Source: Limnomonas spitsbergensis (Eukaryota; Chlorophyta; Chlorophyceae; Chlamydomonadales). From it: a stretch of DNA of 64,000 nucleotides. Each line of letters starts with the position of its first letter. The stretch's first letter is position 1. A model generated the notes under the pieces. It saw nothing but the letters and a program-made list of their open reading frames with translations, was not told the origin of the DNA and did not search any database. The stretch is taken from NCBI GenBank assembly GCA_037349105.1, contig JAYJMM010000097.1:2046001-2110000 (forward strand), given 5' to 3'. A program made the position numbers and the translations under genes. Below are positions 11,723-24,200 of the stretch, in pieces.

Positions 11723-11954
11723 CGTTGGGTACACGATTGAGACCCGGCGCCGGTACTCGCTCGGCGCACAACGGAACGGGACGTAAGAGTCCCACAGCGT
11801 CTGTACAGGGCATGCGTGGGGGGGGGTCAGGGGTCAGGGCCGGGTTCAGGGTTCTGGGCCGGGTTGAGGCTGAGAAAAAAACTGGAATCATAGCATACAC
11901 AAAAGTTAGAGGAAGATGTAACACCTTCTGGTTTCAAAAGCGGCAGATGACAGG

Positions 11955-12175
11955 TAAATGTCCAAGTTCCAGGATTATGTGTCCAGGTTTCAGGGTTAAG
12001 TTCCCAGGTTCCAGGGTTCAGTGTCTAGGTATCAGGGTTTAGTGTTTATGTATCAGGGTTTAGTGTCCAGTGTCCAGGATAAGGTGTCCAGGGTCAGGTT
12101 TCCAAGTTCCAGGGTTAAGTGTCCAGGTTTTAGGTTTCAGGTTCCTTGGAGAAAATGTCAAGTTTCCAGGGTCTA
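11955..12175. repeat. Degenerate short tandem repeat (GTCCAGGTTyCAGGGTTAA)
   Basis: About ten imperfect units of 18-25 bp built on CCAGGTTCCAGGGTT. It could be decayed telomere-like (GGGTTTA) or simple repeat sequence. No gene is seen. Confidence 0.7.
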
Positions 12176-12549
12176 CGCTCCTTGGGGAAGGCTTGGGCTT
12201 GGGTGCAGAATACTGCATCAGATCCAGCCCTGCTAGAGCCTGCATCCCGAGCCTGTGGTGTTCTCGACCGGACGAACTGCCCCACTGAGCCCCTACACCT
12301 TGCAAACACATCTAGGACAGGGGAATCCAAGCTGCTCACCAGCTTTATAACGCAAGTGCACCACTGAGCTCCGGATTGCTAAGAGGGGAGACTCTTTACT
12401 TCTCACACACAACCCGCTACCACCCTGACTCCCCCCACGCCACCAAAAAAACCTGTTCGAGGTTTTGAGCTGCGTTCCTGTGTCTCCCGCCACACACAAA
12501 GCCACTTGTGCCCGCCTGACCTGCGCCCCCTCTCCCCACACACAGCCCC

Positions 12550-12595
12550 TGCCAACACACATGCCTGTTTGAACTGTGGCCCCCCTTGACCCCCA
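12550..12595 (-). repeat. Decayed copy of patatin exon 5 3' edge
   Basis: Reads GGGGCCACAGTTCAAACAG on the minus strand, against GGGGCCGCAATTCAAGCAG at the true exon end (12933). It lies about 350 bp downstream in the following intron. The donor GT is changed to GC here. Confidence 0.6.
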
Positions 12596-12932
12596 TACAC
12601 AGCGGAGCAGTTCCCCTCCTTTCAGGTGACATTTGATTTGTTCATAAATACCGCATTTACCGGCAGATACTGGGTTCTGCAGCTCGCTATTTCGTCATGT
12701 AAAGCACAGCTTACAAAGCTTTCTATGAAGTCATATTAAGTACCGGTACAGATTATAACTCGGCCTACTTAATGCATTCTTAGGTATGTCGCTCCCCTCC
12801 CAAATAATAAAAAAAGATATAAAACTATACCAACAAAAAACTGCTGAAAATCTACTAACAAAAATAGGATTCTGCAGGTCCCTGTCTACTTTTCTTCTCC
12901 CGGTTCCTTCACCCCCCTGCACCCACACTTAC

Positions 12933-15900
12933 CTGCTTGAATTGCGGCCCCGGCCCGTCTGCCATGAGCAGCAGGCGATGGCTGCTACCTGGCCGAAGGT
13001 TGAGGTGGTAGTTGACCAAGGCACCATCAAAGAACAGCCCGTGCCCCAGACCATCAATGAAGCGGCAGTGGGGAGAGATGAAGGGCAGGCAGGTGGTGGC
13101 GGCAAGCACCTAGGCAGGCAGCAGAAGGGAGGTGTGGGGAGAGGGGAGAATCACGACGTGGGAGGAGAGGAAGGTGAGGTAGCTAGGAATGCCAGGGAGG
13201 GGAAGGCAGCGAGGGAGAGGAGGATTCGCATCGAAAGTCTGTCAGTTAGAAGTGGGCGGGCAGTGTTCACGCTGGCGATAATGAATGCAGGTGCCCCCTT
13301 CGAATGCCAGGAGCCCCCAAAGGGCATCAGCATTCTTCAAGCGCTGCAATGCCATGCATTGTTGCCATAATGCCATGCACTGTGGCAAGACCAATGGGCT
13401 CCCTCTTTCCATATCATGGTCCTTATCCTGGTCCCTATCCTGATCTCTGTCCTCACCTGATAGATGTTGCTGCGTGTCAAAGGAACGCAGGTGACATTGT
13501 CCTCACAGGAGATGAAGGGGGGCGGATGACTGCCAGTGTAGAAACAGAGACGCTTCTGGAAGCAGGACAGAGCCTTAGAGGTGACGAAATTAGCGCCCTG
13601 CACGCAACAGGACGTTGTTGCTGGTTTTGAGACAGGCATGGAGGCAGGGAGACGGCATGAGCACATTGAGAAGGACAAAGGCCTGGAGGTGACGAAAGTA
13701 GCGCCCTGCATGCCACAGGATGTTGTTGCTGGTTTGGGGTGAGGCATTTAGGGAGACGGCATGAGCACATTGAGAAGGATGGAGGCCAGGAGGTGACGAA
13801 ATTGACCTTATGCACGCAGAGAGGGTCAGCAGGCAAAGCTGGTTTAAAGCGTGGCCTTCAGTGAGGAGACAGGAAAGTCAATGGCTCGAAGTGTTGGGCT
13901 GGCGCGGTCACGGGTAGGTCATTGAGTTATGATCCAAGGAATCTGGACACCCCATAAAACATAGTCTGGGATGCAGGGCCTCTATAGATTAGAAACGCCT
14001 TCCCTCGGCGAATGGTATTAATGTATTTGTGTGCTGTCCTCAGGGGTTCCATCATCGACTGACTCCCATGTTTTCAGACTGGAAACTGGCGCCCAATATA
14101 GACAACTAGTATTTTAATGTTTCCCCACACATGAAGAATGATAAATGTGGGGAAAGGCAAAGCAAATGATCCGTACCGGTAGTCCTGACTACCCTTGCAG
14201 CTTTAAGCAGGTTTCCACGTGAACCATGCTACTGGGAGTATAATTGTTCAATTGTAAACAATATTCTAGGGGTGACTGCTGGTCTCAGGGAGTAACCTGC
14301 AGGCTGGCAGCCCAGCGGTTGAAGAAAGGGGAGGCAAATATTACTGAAAAACAAGCCTGTACCACCATGTGGTGTCAGCGAGTAATATGACTCCAAGGAA
14401 AGGGACCACGTTGTCCAGGCAGAAGAAGTACAGTGAGGTTACCGACGGGGTTTAAGCATGCAGCATAACTTCATGGCCTTGAGTGTTGGTCCACCAGCTT
14501 TCATGTGCCACATACAAGGCATTACTTTTTTGGCGCAGTCGAGAAGTGTGGATAAGTAAGATGTTTCGTGCGCACCAAACCACCTCAGTTACCTGCAGGG
14601 TAGCTGCCACTGAGCAGGTGGGGACAAACCAAGACCAGCCATCAGCTGGAGGACCAAGCAGCTGGGCATGCTGCACCCCGCCTCCCGGCCGTCGGCCATG
14701 ATGCAGCTGAAGCGTAGCTGAAGCGCACCGTACAATAAACAGCATGTTCACGGACTCACCAAGAACATCCAGAACATAGCCTTGAGCTGCCAGTCCGGCA
14801 GGCTGTCAAACGGGGGGAGGATCTGCGCCACCATGATGGCCAGGTGTACGCTGGGGTGGCTGACCACCTGGTCGGTCAGAGCCTCAGGTAGGACCTTCCC
14901 GTACATAGCTGCCCTGCAACAACGGTATTGCAGCTAACTTCAGCTACCATTCAGCTACGTTGCGAGGTGTATGCAGGGGTGACTGACCACCGGGTCGGTC
15001 GAAGGCTTAGGTAGGACCTTCCACAGCCGCCCTGCAGTAAGGGTTGTTTTTAGCACACTTGGGCTATCATCCTGTTTCTTGACGACCTGGGCCGGGGGGG
15101 CCGGTTGCAGCAAGCCCTGCTGCTCAGGTCTCACAGACCGTAGGGCGTTCAAGCTTTGGTCTCCATAAAACCAGGGGGGGCCACCCGGCGGACCCCCCAA
15201 GTTGATCTGGCATACACATTCAAATAAATAAACACAGGCCATCCGCCCTCGCCTCCTTACCGACATGCTGCAGGCAGCACAAATTATGACATTGCGAGCT
15301 CAACATCTCTGATGTCTTACTCATCATTAAGTAAGTCATGGTAGACAGCATGCCCTAAGATGTCACAAACACAAGTATATTAATTTTATCTCTCCGTCTC
15401 CACCAGTATTTCATGGTATTTGATTCGCCATCTCCTCCAGGCTTGTAATGCGTCCCTCCCCCTCGGCTTCCTCTCACACAATCAAAGCTATGTCATCCTG
15501 TAGAGTGTAGGCTTACGCTAACCCTGGACCCCTTCATGGAAAATCTAGAGATTCAACGCTCTATCCTTGCACTATCCTCAGGTAAAATCCCTCACGCACT
15601 CCACAATTCACTGTTACTCTCTACCTTCACGCAAAGAGGACATCGATAAGGCTATGAGGCCATCCCTGCGACCAATGGCCTGACAACAGCAGCCTCAACT
15701 TACGTCATAGAGGGGGCTAATGTTTCAGGTGAGTCCCCTTGCTCATACAATATGCCCTCCCCAACAGCCGCCTCATGCTATCCCTGGAACCTGGAGCTTG
15801 AAAGCAGGCGCATACACTCACATCATGGGGGCCAGTGTTTCCGGCGAGTCCCCTTGCTCATACGCCATGTTCATGAAATGGTCCCGGAGCTCCAGGGTCA

Positions 15901-16767
15901 GGCAGGCCCGCTCCGGCATCAGGCTGGAGGACAGGATGGCGCAGAATCGGAGGGCTGCGGTGCTGCCGCCCAGCAGCCACTTGCTGCCAGTCAGGTGCCC
16001 AGAGCGCAGCAGCGACAGCAGGTGGACATCAAACCTGCAAGGGAGCTGGTAGTTGATCTTGTTGTCGTTGTCACAGCATTCACGCAATTACCACATAGGG
16101 TAGCCTTTTTCGAAAAGGGCCAGCTGGTTCACACTGGACCTGCATGGACTGCACTACGGTACTGCAGTAGTTTTTGTTTGTTTGTTGCATCATAGAAATC
16201 ACCCTGTATCCTGGTATTCAAGAGCCCAGCGGTACTAGGAATCAAGGAGGAAGCCGGAATGGCGCTGTCATGCGGTGGAGATTATTGAAGGTGCTTTAGC
16301 CACAACTCAGCTATATCATGGCCATCAGGGTATGGTCCTGCCAGGCTGGTGCAGCAAGATGCCTGGTAAATCGTCCTTAAGCTGATGAAAGAATGTTTCC
16401 CATCGGCCGAGTGATGGTCGCCCAACGGCATGCCAACTGGTGCACACAACAAAAATTGCTGACATGCGGTGAAGTTTGAAATGTTTTTCTGGACATGTGA
16501 CCACAGCGCGTTGTCCTGATGGTGTATCGAACAGGCTCGCAGCGAATTTGTTATTCAAATCACTTACCCTAACGTGGCGAAGCATCTTGGCCCGCTGGCG
16601 CCTGCTGCAAACACGTCAAAGGCGTTCCAGCCGTTCGCTTGCAGAGCAGCTGCGTGACTGCTACACGATGCTCCCGATTCGTACTGATAGCCGAAGTACT
16701 CGGCTGTGCTGCGCGCATCAGCCTCTGATATGTCATCATCGTTGCTGGCTGCATCATGAGGATACAT
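12933..16767 (-). CDS. Patatin-like phospholipase (partial, 5 exons)
   Basis: Predicted acyl hydrolase of the patatin family, which uses a Ser-Asp dyad on lipid acyl esters. Exons on the minus strand are 16767-16568, 16034-15822, 14913-14760, 13597-13457 and 13109-12933. All have GT..AG borders and matching phases (2,2,0,0), for 295 codons. Residues 54-61 (AAGASGPR) fit the oxyanion-loop position. KWLLGGSTAALR (85-96) fits the nucleophile elbow with Ser91, though the last Gly of G-x-S-x-G is Ala. PLTRSNIYQ followed by a FFDGALVNYHL segment gives the DGA dyad motif with Asp264. This order matches a bacterial-type family with IGSSxGAWR and YRDGGLIDYHL blocks, recalled rather than searched. The 5' end is uncertain: ATG at 16767 is the nearest, with an in-frame ATG at 16797. 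The 3' end is missing; exon 5 ends FKQ before GTAAGT at 12932. The changed elbow means activity is not assured. Confidence 0.72.
13690..13840 (-). repeat. Two tandem copies of patatin exon 4 5' edge
   Basis: The acceptor and first codons of exon 4 (GCAG/GGCGCTAATTTCGTCACC at 13597) recur upstream as GCGCTACTTTCGTCACCTC near 13700 and GGTCAATTTCGTCACCTC near 13805, with about 105-bp spacing. Shared intron sequence such as TCAATGTGCTCATGCCGTC is included. The copies lie in the preceding intron, as expected for tandem duplication across a junction. Confidence 0.85.
14935..15205 (+). repeat. Dispersed repeat family R3, copy 2 (interrupted)
   Basis: The tandem TTCAGCTACnATTCAGCTAC start is at 14939-14960. 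The GGTTGCAGCAAGCCCTGCTGC to CACCCGGCGGACCCCCC part is at 15105-15200. It sits antisense in the patatin intron between 14914 and 15821. Confidence 0.7.
16284..16450 (+). repeat. Dispersed repeat family R3, copy 3
   Basis: Starts GTGCTTTAGCCACAACTCAG and includes GGCTGGTGCAGCAAG and CGGCCGAGTGATGGTCGCCC. It is diverged and antisense in the patatin intron 16035-16567. Confidence 0.65.
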
Positions 16768-18296
16768 CGGCTTATTTACACCGGTGTGTGCAAGCACAGC
16801 ACGTCCGTCCAGTTCGCGGATCGAAGCCCCTAAGATTGCTTTTGAGCTCGATCGTGAAATGACTGGCAGCAGCGTTCATAAGGACATAATGCTTTCGGTT
16901 GGATTCAAAATGCCATGGAAAGGGCACGGAGAAGGTACGCAATTGTAATGAAGCTGATGATCGCGCCTTTTCAATAGAAAAAATATATCTAGGGCTAAGC
17001 CAGCACAAGCTACGGCTGCATAAGTTTCACAGTCGATTAGATAGGGAGATCGGTGAAAAGATCAGGGATCCAAGACCATTCACCCAATCGCCTGCAGCCG
17101 CAGACGGCCAACGCTGGGTTTCAGAGCGTCAACTACGGATCCATTCGGAAGCAACGACTGAGCAGCTGCTTTCTCCCTCGGACCCTATGGCCTGCTGAAA
17201 TAAGCATCCCTTTATACCGTCACCGCACTTTAAACGGGATTCGAACAGCTGGTAATTGAAAGGAAGAAAACGCCTGCGCGTGGCTTGAGGAATACGGCAT
17301 TTGAAATTTGAAATTCACAAATCAAGCACATACGTCCTCGTCCGCGTCCGTGTGCCCTAACCTCCGCAAAAACGGCTCAAAATTAAGTAATTTCGCAGCC
17401 CACGCCAGTGCAGCAATGTTAGCGACCCCTGCAGGCGAGTTGAATCATGTAAAGGTAGACGGCTGCATTCCTCAAGGATGGGGAGCATGGGGGTTTGGGA
17501 ATGCATGCCTTTCTGTCATGAGGCGCGAGGTCGTCATGGCCACTCATGTAGCTCCATGTTGCTGCCGAAGGAACAGGATTCAGCGTAGCTCAATCCGCAC
17601 GTTTGGTGAAGATGTTTCGGGTATTAGTATATTACTGATGTGCCTCTGACTGTAGTTAAGTCCCGGGACAGAACTTCAGCGTAACCTTCCCTGTTCTTGT
17701 CGTGTTGCTTCCGGCAGTGCGCACACAACACCTTTGGTGGCCAAGGCATGTGTATGCGTTTGCTGCTGGCTGATCTGATGCATGGGGAATCCTAATGACC
17801 TGTACGTGCATTGTGAGTATATGACGTCACCTGCATTTGTTGGAAACAGCAAAGATCGTAGGGAAGTAAGGAACGCTTCGGCTCTTGCAGCCTTAACAGG
17901 AGTTGGGGGGTGTGGATCAGGTTCAGGGATCTGGTTATATGGTGTGAGCAATCAATTATTATCGTACCGTAACTTGCTATCAAAAGTAACGGTACGATAA
18001 ACGCCCCCCTACATTTCTAGCTGCACCCCCCAACCTCCCACAAACTCAACACCTAACAGGCCGTGTGTTACCGGTATTTCCTAAACCGCCAAGAATCTCG
18101 CCATCCAGCGTTCCTAGACAGTGCAAACGCTCCTCCAGACTGCTAGCTCCCCCCCCCCACACAAGCACACTTCCTTAACACCCAATCATCGCACTGACGA
18201 ATGGAAAATGAATGCTAGGGGACGGGGAGAATCAGGCAGCCAGGCCTCCTTGGCCTCCTATACCCAGCCAGACAGCTTTATCTTGGTAGCCAAGGC
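16768..18296. repeat. Intergenic stretch with repeat family R5 copy 1
   Basis: Between the patatin 5' end and the glycosyltransferase stop I see no supported gene. At 17262-17312 (minus orientation) lies a copy of family R5: an A/G-rich tract followed by GCGCGTGGCTTGAGGAATACGG. Short inverted CGTACCGTTACTTTTG-type sequence around 17962-18000 could form a hairpin. Confidence 0.5.
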
Positions 18297-21200
18297 TCAA
18301 ACAAGCTGTGGCTTCGTTGTTGCTCCTCCTTCAGTCCATGCCATCGTCTTTTCACAGGGCAGCTTGAAATTCTTCCCCTCGAACGTCGGCTGGGCCTGAA
18401 TCACCAGGTCGCTCCACCTTGCGCTGGCGTTCACAGCCATGCCCTCCTGGAGGGGCGTCACAAACCACAAACCCAGCTTGGCCGCCAATTCACTCTTGAC
18501 AGTTACACCTGCCATGCAAGGATGCACGTAGCACAATCAGGAATGAAACATATTTCCAGTGAACATACCCACACATGGCATGTGCTCCGCAGCACCCAGC
18601 ATAGCCGCACACACCCGAAATGGTCGCTCATGACCCTAAATGGCCATGCACACAGCCTGCATGCACCCTACATTGCTGCAGGTGTCCTTCATGGCCGCAT
18701 GAGTCCCTGTGTGTGCCTTGCATGGCGGCATGAGTCATGCATGGTTTCATGCACGCTGTATGGCTGCCTATGGTCCTGCATGGCGGCACAGCAGCCAATG
18801 CCCTGCATGGCGGCATGCACCTTGCATATCTGCACATGCCTACATGGCTGCATATGGCCTTATATAGCTTTACACACCCTGCATGCGCCCTACATGGCAG
18901 CCAGTGCCCTGCATGGCTGCCATTGCCCTTCGTGCAGCTCTGTGCCCAACATGGCTGCATGGCGGCACGAGCCTTGCATAGCTGCACATGGCCTACATGG
19001 CTGCATGGCGTCACGAGCCTTGCGTAGCTGCACATGGCCTACATGACTACATCGTCACGAGCCTTGCATAGCTGCACATGGCCTACATGACTACATGGCG
19101 TCACGAGCCTTGCATAGCTGCACATGGCCTACATGGCTGCAAACACCAAGCATTCGCCCTGTATAGCGGCCAGTGCCCTAATTGGCTGCAAGTGCCCTGC
19201 ATGGCTGCATGCGCTTTGCATGGAGGCATGCATGCTGCATGGCAGCCGGGACCCTGCATGGGGGCAAGCGCTTTGCAGGTCGGGTAAAAACCTGCATGGC
19301 TGCATGCGGGAGTCTGAGCCCCCCACCACTGCATCACTGACCTAGGCCACCGCATGGCCAAGAGAGCAATGCATGAAGTAAAACCTAGGACGCAGGTAAC
19401 TAGATGCATAATGGTAACTCGTAGCTAGCGTAATGGTATTTTGGGTTTTAGTATCCTGTATGTTGCACAAGAATCTATCAGCAACAGACAGGAGCATAGG
19501 CATGCGTCTGTAAGTCTGTTGCTGCAACCCAACAAGACCTTAGCCTTCACAGATCCTTGTCTCTTTGAGGCTGTGGCTAACGTAGGGCCTTCAGGCTTCA
19601 TCCATAAATCCATCATTGGGCTATTAATCCCCTCCCTGCCTTTTACTGCCCCATCTATTCGTTGCCCCCTTCAAATGCACACTTGCTCACCCGCAGCGCA
19701 TATCATGTGTATGTAGGCGTACATGTCGTCGCACAGGCGACTCTCCATATTATGATGCCCACATCCGTGCCATGGGTGAACCCAGACGGCGGCCCGTCTG
19801 GCCTTCTTTATCTCTGCAAGGATGGGGCAGCAGGGATCGGCCAGTCCAAATTAACAACTCACCGACGCAGTTCTGAGTGAAAGGGCGGAGCAGCGGTAAG
19901 TAGCCAGTCGAAATTTGAAAGTTAGGGAGGTAGATTCTTTGTCCATAATGCCCATGGTGCTTCATTCTCTGCAGCAAGGCCTTCAATCCGCTTTGGTCTC
20001 AGGCTAACCTTTTTGTATCACGATTCGGCACGGGTTAAGGAAGCCAGATTTTAATACTAAGGTAGCACGCTACGGCATGATACGGCGCAATACGGCACAG
20101 GTTCAACCAGATTGTGCTGCCATGAGGGTAGCCCATCGCAGTGACACACTTGTAACAGCCATACATGGTGCACACCCACCTCTGCAACACCTTACATCAG
20201 CCTGTCCTACAGATCAAGGGTGCCTGTGGATGGTGAAGATGCTCTTGTGCAACAGTGCGCAACATCTGCCCAGCAGCCTACACATTCATGTATTTTGTGA
20301 GTGACACACAAATAACAACACCTACAAACAAATAGCCACAAAACCTACGCAAACAGTAAGTCATACACCTTCTCAACCACCTTCTCAACCACCTACTTGC
20401 ACAGCCGACCTTATCGTCACAAGGCGCCCAGCCTGTGTCCTTAATGAGGTATAGCCCAGCCTGATCGTGGATGTCCTGACGCGACGTCTTTCCGACCTGA
20501 GAGCCCTCTTTTTGCCTCCGCCTCTCCTCCTTTTTCCGCTTCTTCTTGTCGCCTACTGCCTCTGCCTTGCCACCCCCCTGCTGGACCTCCTTGAGCGAGG
20601 CGATGGACGATCCGCCGTATCCGACGGAGAGCCACGCAGTCATCATGCTGAGCGTCCGGTCATTGGAGCGCAGGAGCATGTTGCCAGTGTTGGGGTAGCC
20701 TACAGGGGGTAGGCAAAGCAGGAAAAGTGGAAGCAAGCGCACACACTCAAAATCCTTTGAAAGCTTAAGGACGATCACCATGAGCAGGATATTGGCCTAC
20801 ACTGGAACACATCTCCAGCTCCACTGCAGCGGCCACGAGGAACCATTGAAGGTAGCGTACAGTGCTTCATCTGCACCCAGATCTAGATGTGTACCGAGAT
20901 CTAGATCTGTACCGTACACACGCCCTCCCCTGCAGCTGCCATGAGGCCTAGGACAAAATCCACGCTTCCCCCTGCAAGTGTTGCACGAGATGCTGAGGTG
21001 GCAGCGAAAATATATGTACCGGTACGTTGCAGCAGAGGCTGAGGAGCCCGCCCCAAGTGATGACTATTGAATGAGATGCTTACTCTGCAGCCAAAAGTGT
21101 TTTTGTTTTGCGAAGGGAAGCAGATCATTGCTGGGCACTGGACCCGCTCAGTGCCCGATCAGAACCATGAAAAAGCCAGCGAACAGCGTAAGGCACAGGC

Positions 21201-24200
21201 TATAAAGCTGCATGAAAGGCGGAACTTGGGCCACGGCATGCTGGACCATTGCTGAACAGCTGGAGCGCACAGGGCAAAAGCCGTCGCGGTCTAAAAAGTA
21301 GTTTTTTTTGTTAGACGTTGGTGGATCCCAGATCTCTGGTGGATCCTGTGCATGCCGTTCAATGTCTGCTGGGATGTAACATAAGGAAACTGGTAATGGT
21401 AGGGTCCAGCTTGCCAGAGTGGGAAGTGACGCGCGCTAGATCCCAGGTCTATCACAAGACCTAGATCATGCGCACGCCCCCCACTACAGCGAAACAACTT
21501 TTGCAGCCAGGCTGCCAACATAAGAGCTCCATCAATCCAAATACTGGTCCATCTATTCAAGAATAGATTCAATAATGTATTCAAGCCCCATCTCTTCACC
21601 TACCCCATTGTCCACCATTCATGCCCCCTCTATACACCCACCCCATCGTCTGCTTGTCACGTCCATATCAGCTACCCACCCTCCCTCTACCCACGCTATC
21701 ATCTGCTGTTCACGTCCATATCAGCTACCAACCCTCTCTCTACCCACGCTTTCGTCTGCTGTTCACGTCCATATTAGCTACCAACCCTCTACCCACCCCA
21801 TTGTCTGCCGTTGATGCTCCCTCTCTACTCCCATGCTCCCACCATACTCCCCAGATACACCCATCATCTGCCATTCAGGTCCCCGACATATACTTCTGTA
21901 CCCACCCCATCGTCAACCGTTCACGCCCCCTCCCTGTACCCATGCTCCCCCCATACTTGCCGCACTGTTTATCATTTCCATCTTTATCTCCACAGCAACA
22001 GGACATCCCACAACCCCTCGGCCGTGCGCCAAACATAGCTATACAAGGTTCGACATCAAACATATTAGGCTCATAGGGGAGTAACCACTCCGTGTGGAAA
22101 TGCCCTCAGTGTGGAGAGGTAACTTGGAGCCACCTCGCTATTGAAGTGCACTAAAAACGACATAATTCCATGCATGCTTCTCCCACCCCATGCTTCACCC
22201 ACCCCATCGTCTGCCGTTCATGCCTATGACGTCTGCACCATGAAGGTCCAGCGCTCGCACCATGGAGTTTACCGCATGCTTGACCCACACGGTGTCCAAG
22301 TCGCTGAACAGCACGGAGTAGCCCAATCTCAATACCGCATCGATACAAAGCGGCTTCGTCCACGTCACCTACAGCATAGACGTTGTGGTAGCTAGTGGCT
22401 ACAGCTGACACGCTGCTTTTACAGTTACTTTCGTACTTCACAGTTCTTTGGGGGGAAGGGCCAATGTGGTGCGAAATGGATGGAACCCGGTGATCACTGC
22501 TGTTTTGTTTAGGTCACTTCAGCGGCTTTTTCGCGACATCATAGCCTACAGCCAACAGGTCTGGTGCAGCAAGCTCTGCCGCTAGTGCCACCGGCCATAA
22601 GCATGTCAAGGTTTGGTTCCAAGAGGCCCCCAGTGGTGGCAGCCCGGCAGTCCCCCGAAGGTGGTCTGGTGCGCACTTAGATCAAGGGAGGTGATCGCAG
22701 CAAAAACCAAGCGAAAAGGACATCAAGGGGAGAGTTCTTGAGGCCAAAGAGCTTTCTTTCTTTCTTTCTTTGAGGCCAGAGGGCCAGACACAGGACATGG
22801 ATACAGGATTACGGGTGAATCACTTTTTCCCCGGGGAAACGCATAGAGTAGACATCAGGATGGACACGAATGGAGTAGACATCAGGATGGACACGCATGG
22901 AGTAGACATCAGGATGGACACGCATGGAGTAGACATCAGGATGGACACGCATGGAGTGGACATCAGGATGGACACGCAAGGAGTAGACATCAGGATGGAC
23001 ACGCATGGAGTAGACATCAGGATGGACACGCATGGAGTAGACATCACGATGGACACGCATGGAGTAGACATCAGCATAAAAACGCAGGAGTAGACATCAG
23101 GATGGACACGCATGGAGTAGACATCAGGATGGACAAGCATGGAGTAGACATCAGGATGGACAAGCATGGGGTAGACATCAGGATGGACAAGCATGGAGTA
23201 GACATCAGGATGGACACGCATGGAGTAGACATCAGGATGGAAACGCAGGAGTAGACATCAGGATGGACACGCATGGAGTACACATCAGGATGGACAAGCA
23301 TGGAGTAGACATCAGGATGGACAAGCATGGAGTAGACATCAGGATGGACACAAATGGAGTAGACATCAGGATGGACACGCATGGAGTAGACATCACGATG
23401 GACACGCATGGAGTGGACATCAGGATGGACACGCAAGGAGTAGACATCAGGATGGACACGCATGGAGTAGACATCAGGATGGACACGCATGGAGTAGACA
23501 TCACGATGGACACGCATGGAGTAGACATCAGCATAAAAACGCAGGAGTAGACATCAGGATGGACACGCATGGAGTAGACATCAGGATGGACAAGCATGGA
23601 GTAGACATCAGGATGGACAAGCATGGGGTAGACATCAGGATGGACAAGCATGGAGTAGACATCAGGATGGACACGCATGGAGTAGACATCAGGATGGAAA
23701 CGCAGGAGTAGACATCAGGATGGACACGCATGGAGTAGACATCAGGATGGACAAGCATGGAGTAGACATCAGGATGGACACGCATGGAGTAGACATCAGG
23801 ATGGACACGCATGGAGTAGACATCAGGATGGACACGCATGGAGTAGACATCAGGATGGACACGAATGGAGTAGACATCAGGATGGACACGCATGGAGTAG
23901 ACATCAGGATGGAAACGCATGGAGTAGACATCAGGATGGACACAAATGGAGTAGACATCAGGATGGACACGAATGGAGTAGACATCAGGATGGACACGCA
24001 TGGAGTAGACATCAGGATGGACACGCATGGGGTAGACATCAGGATGGAAACGCAGGAGTAGACATCAGGATGGACACGCATGGAGTACACATCAGGATGG
24101 ACACGCATGGAGTAGACATCAGGATGGACACGCATGGAGTAGACATCAGGATGGACACGCATGGAGTAGACATCAGGATGGACACGCATGGAGTACACAT

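Noticed and set aside
17215..17260. Possible tRNA (GTTCGAATCCC on the minus strand)
   Set aside because: The T-loop-like motif lacks a pairing stem, and no anticodon or acceptor arm could be folded around it.
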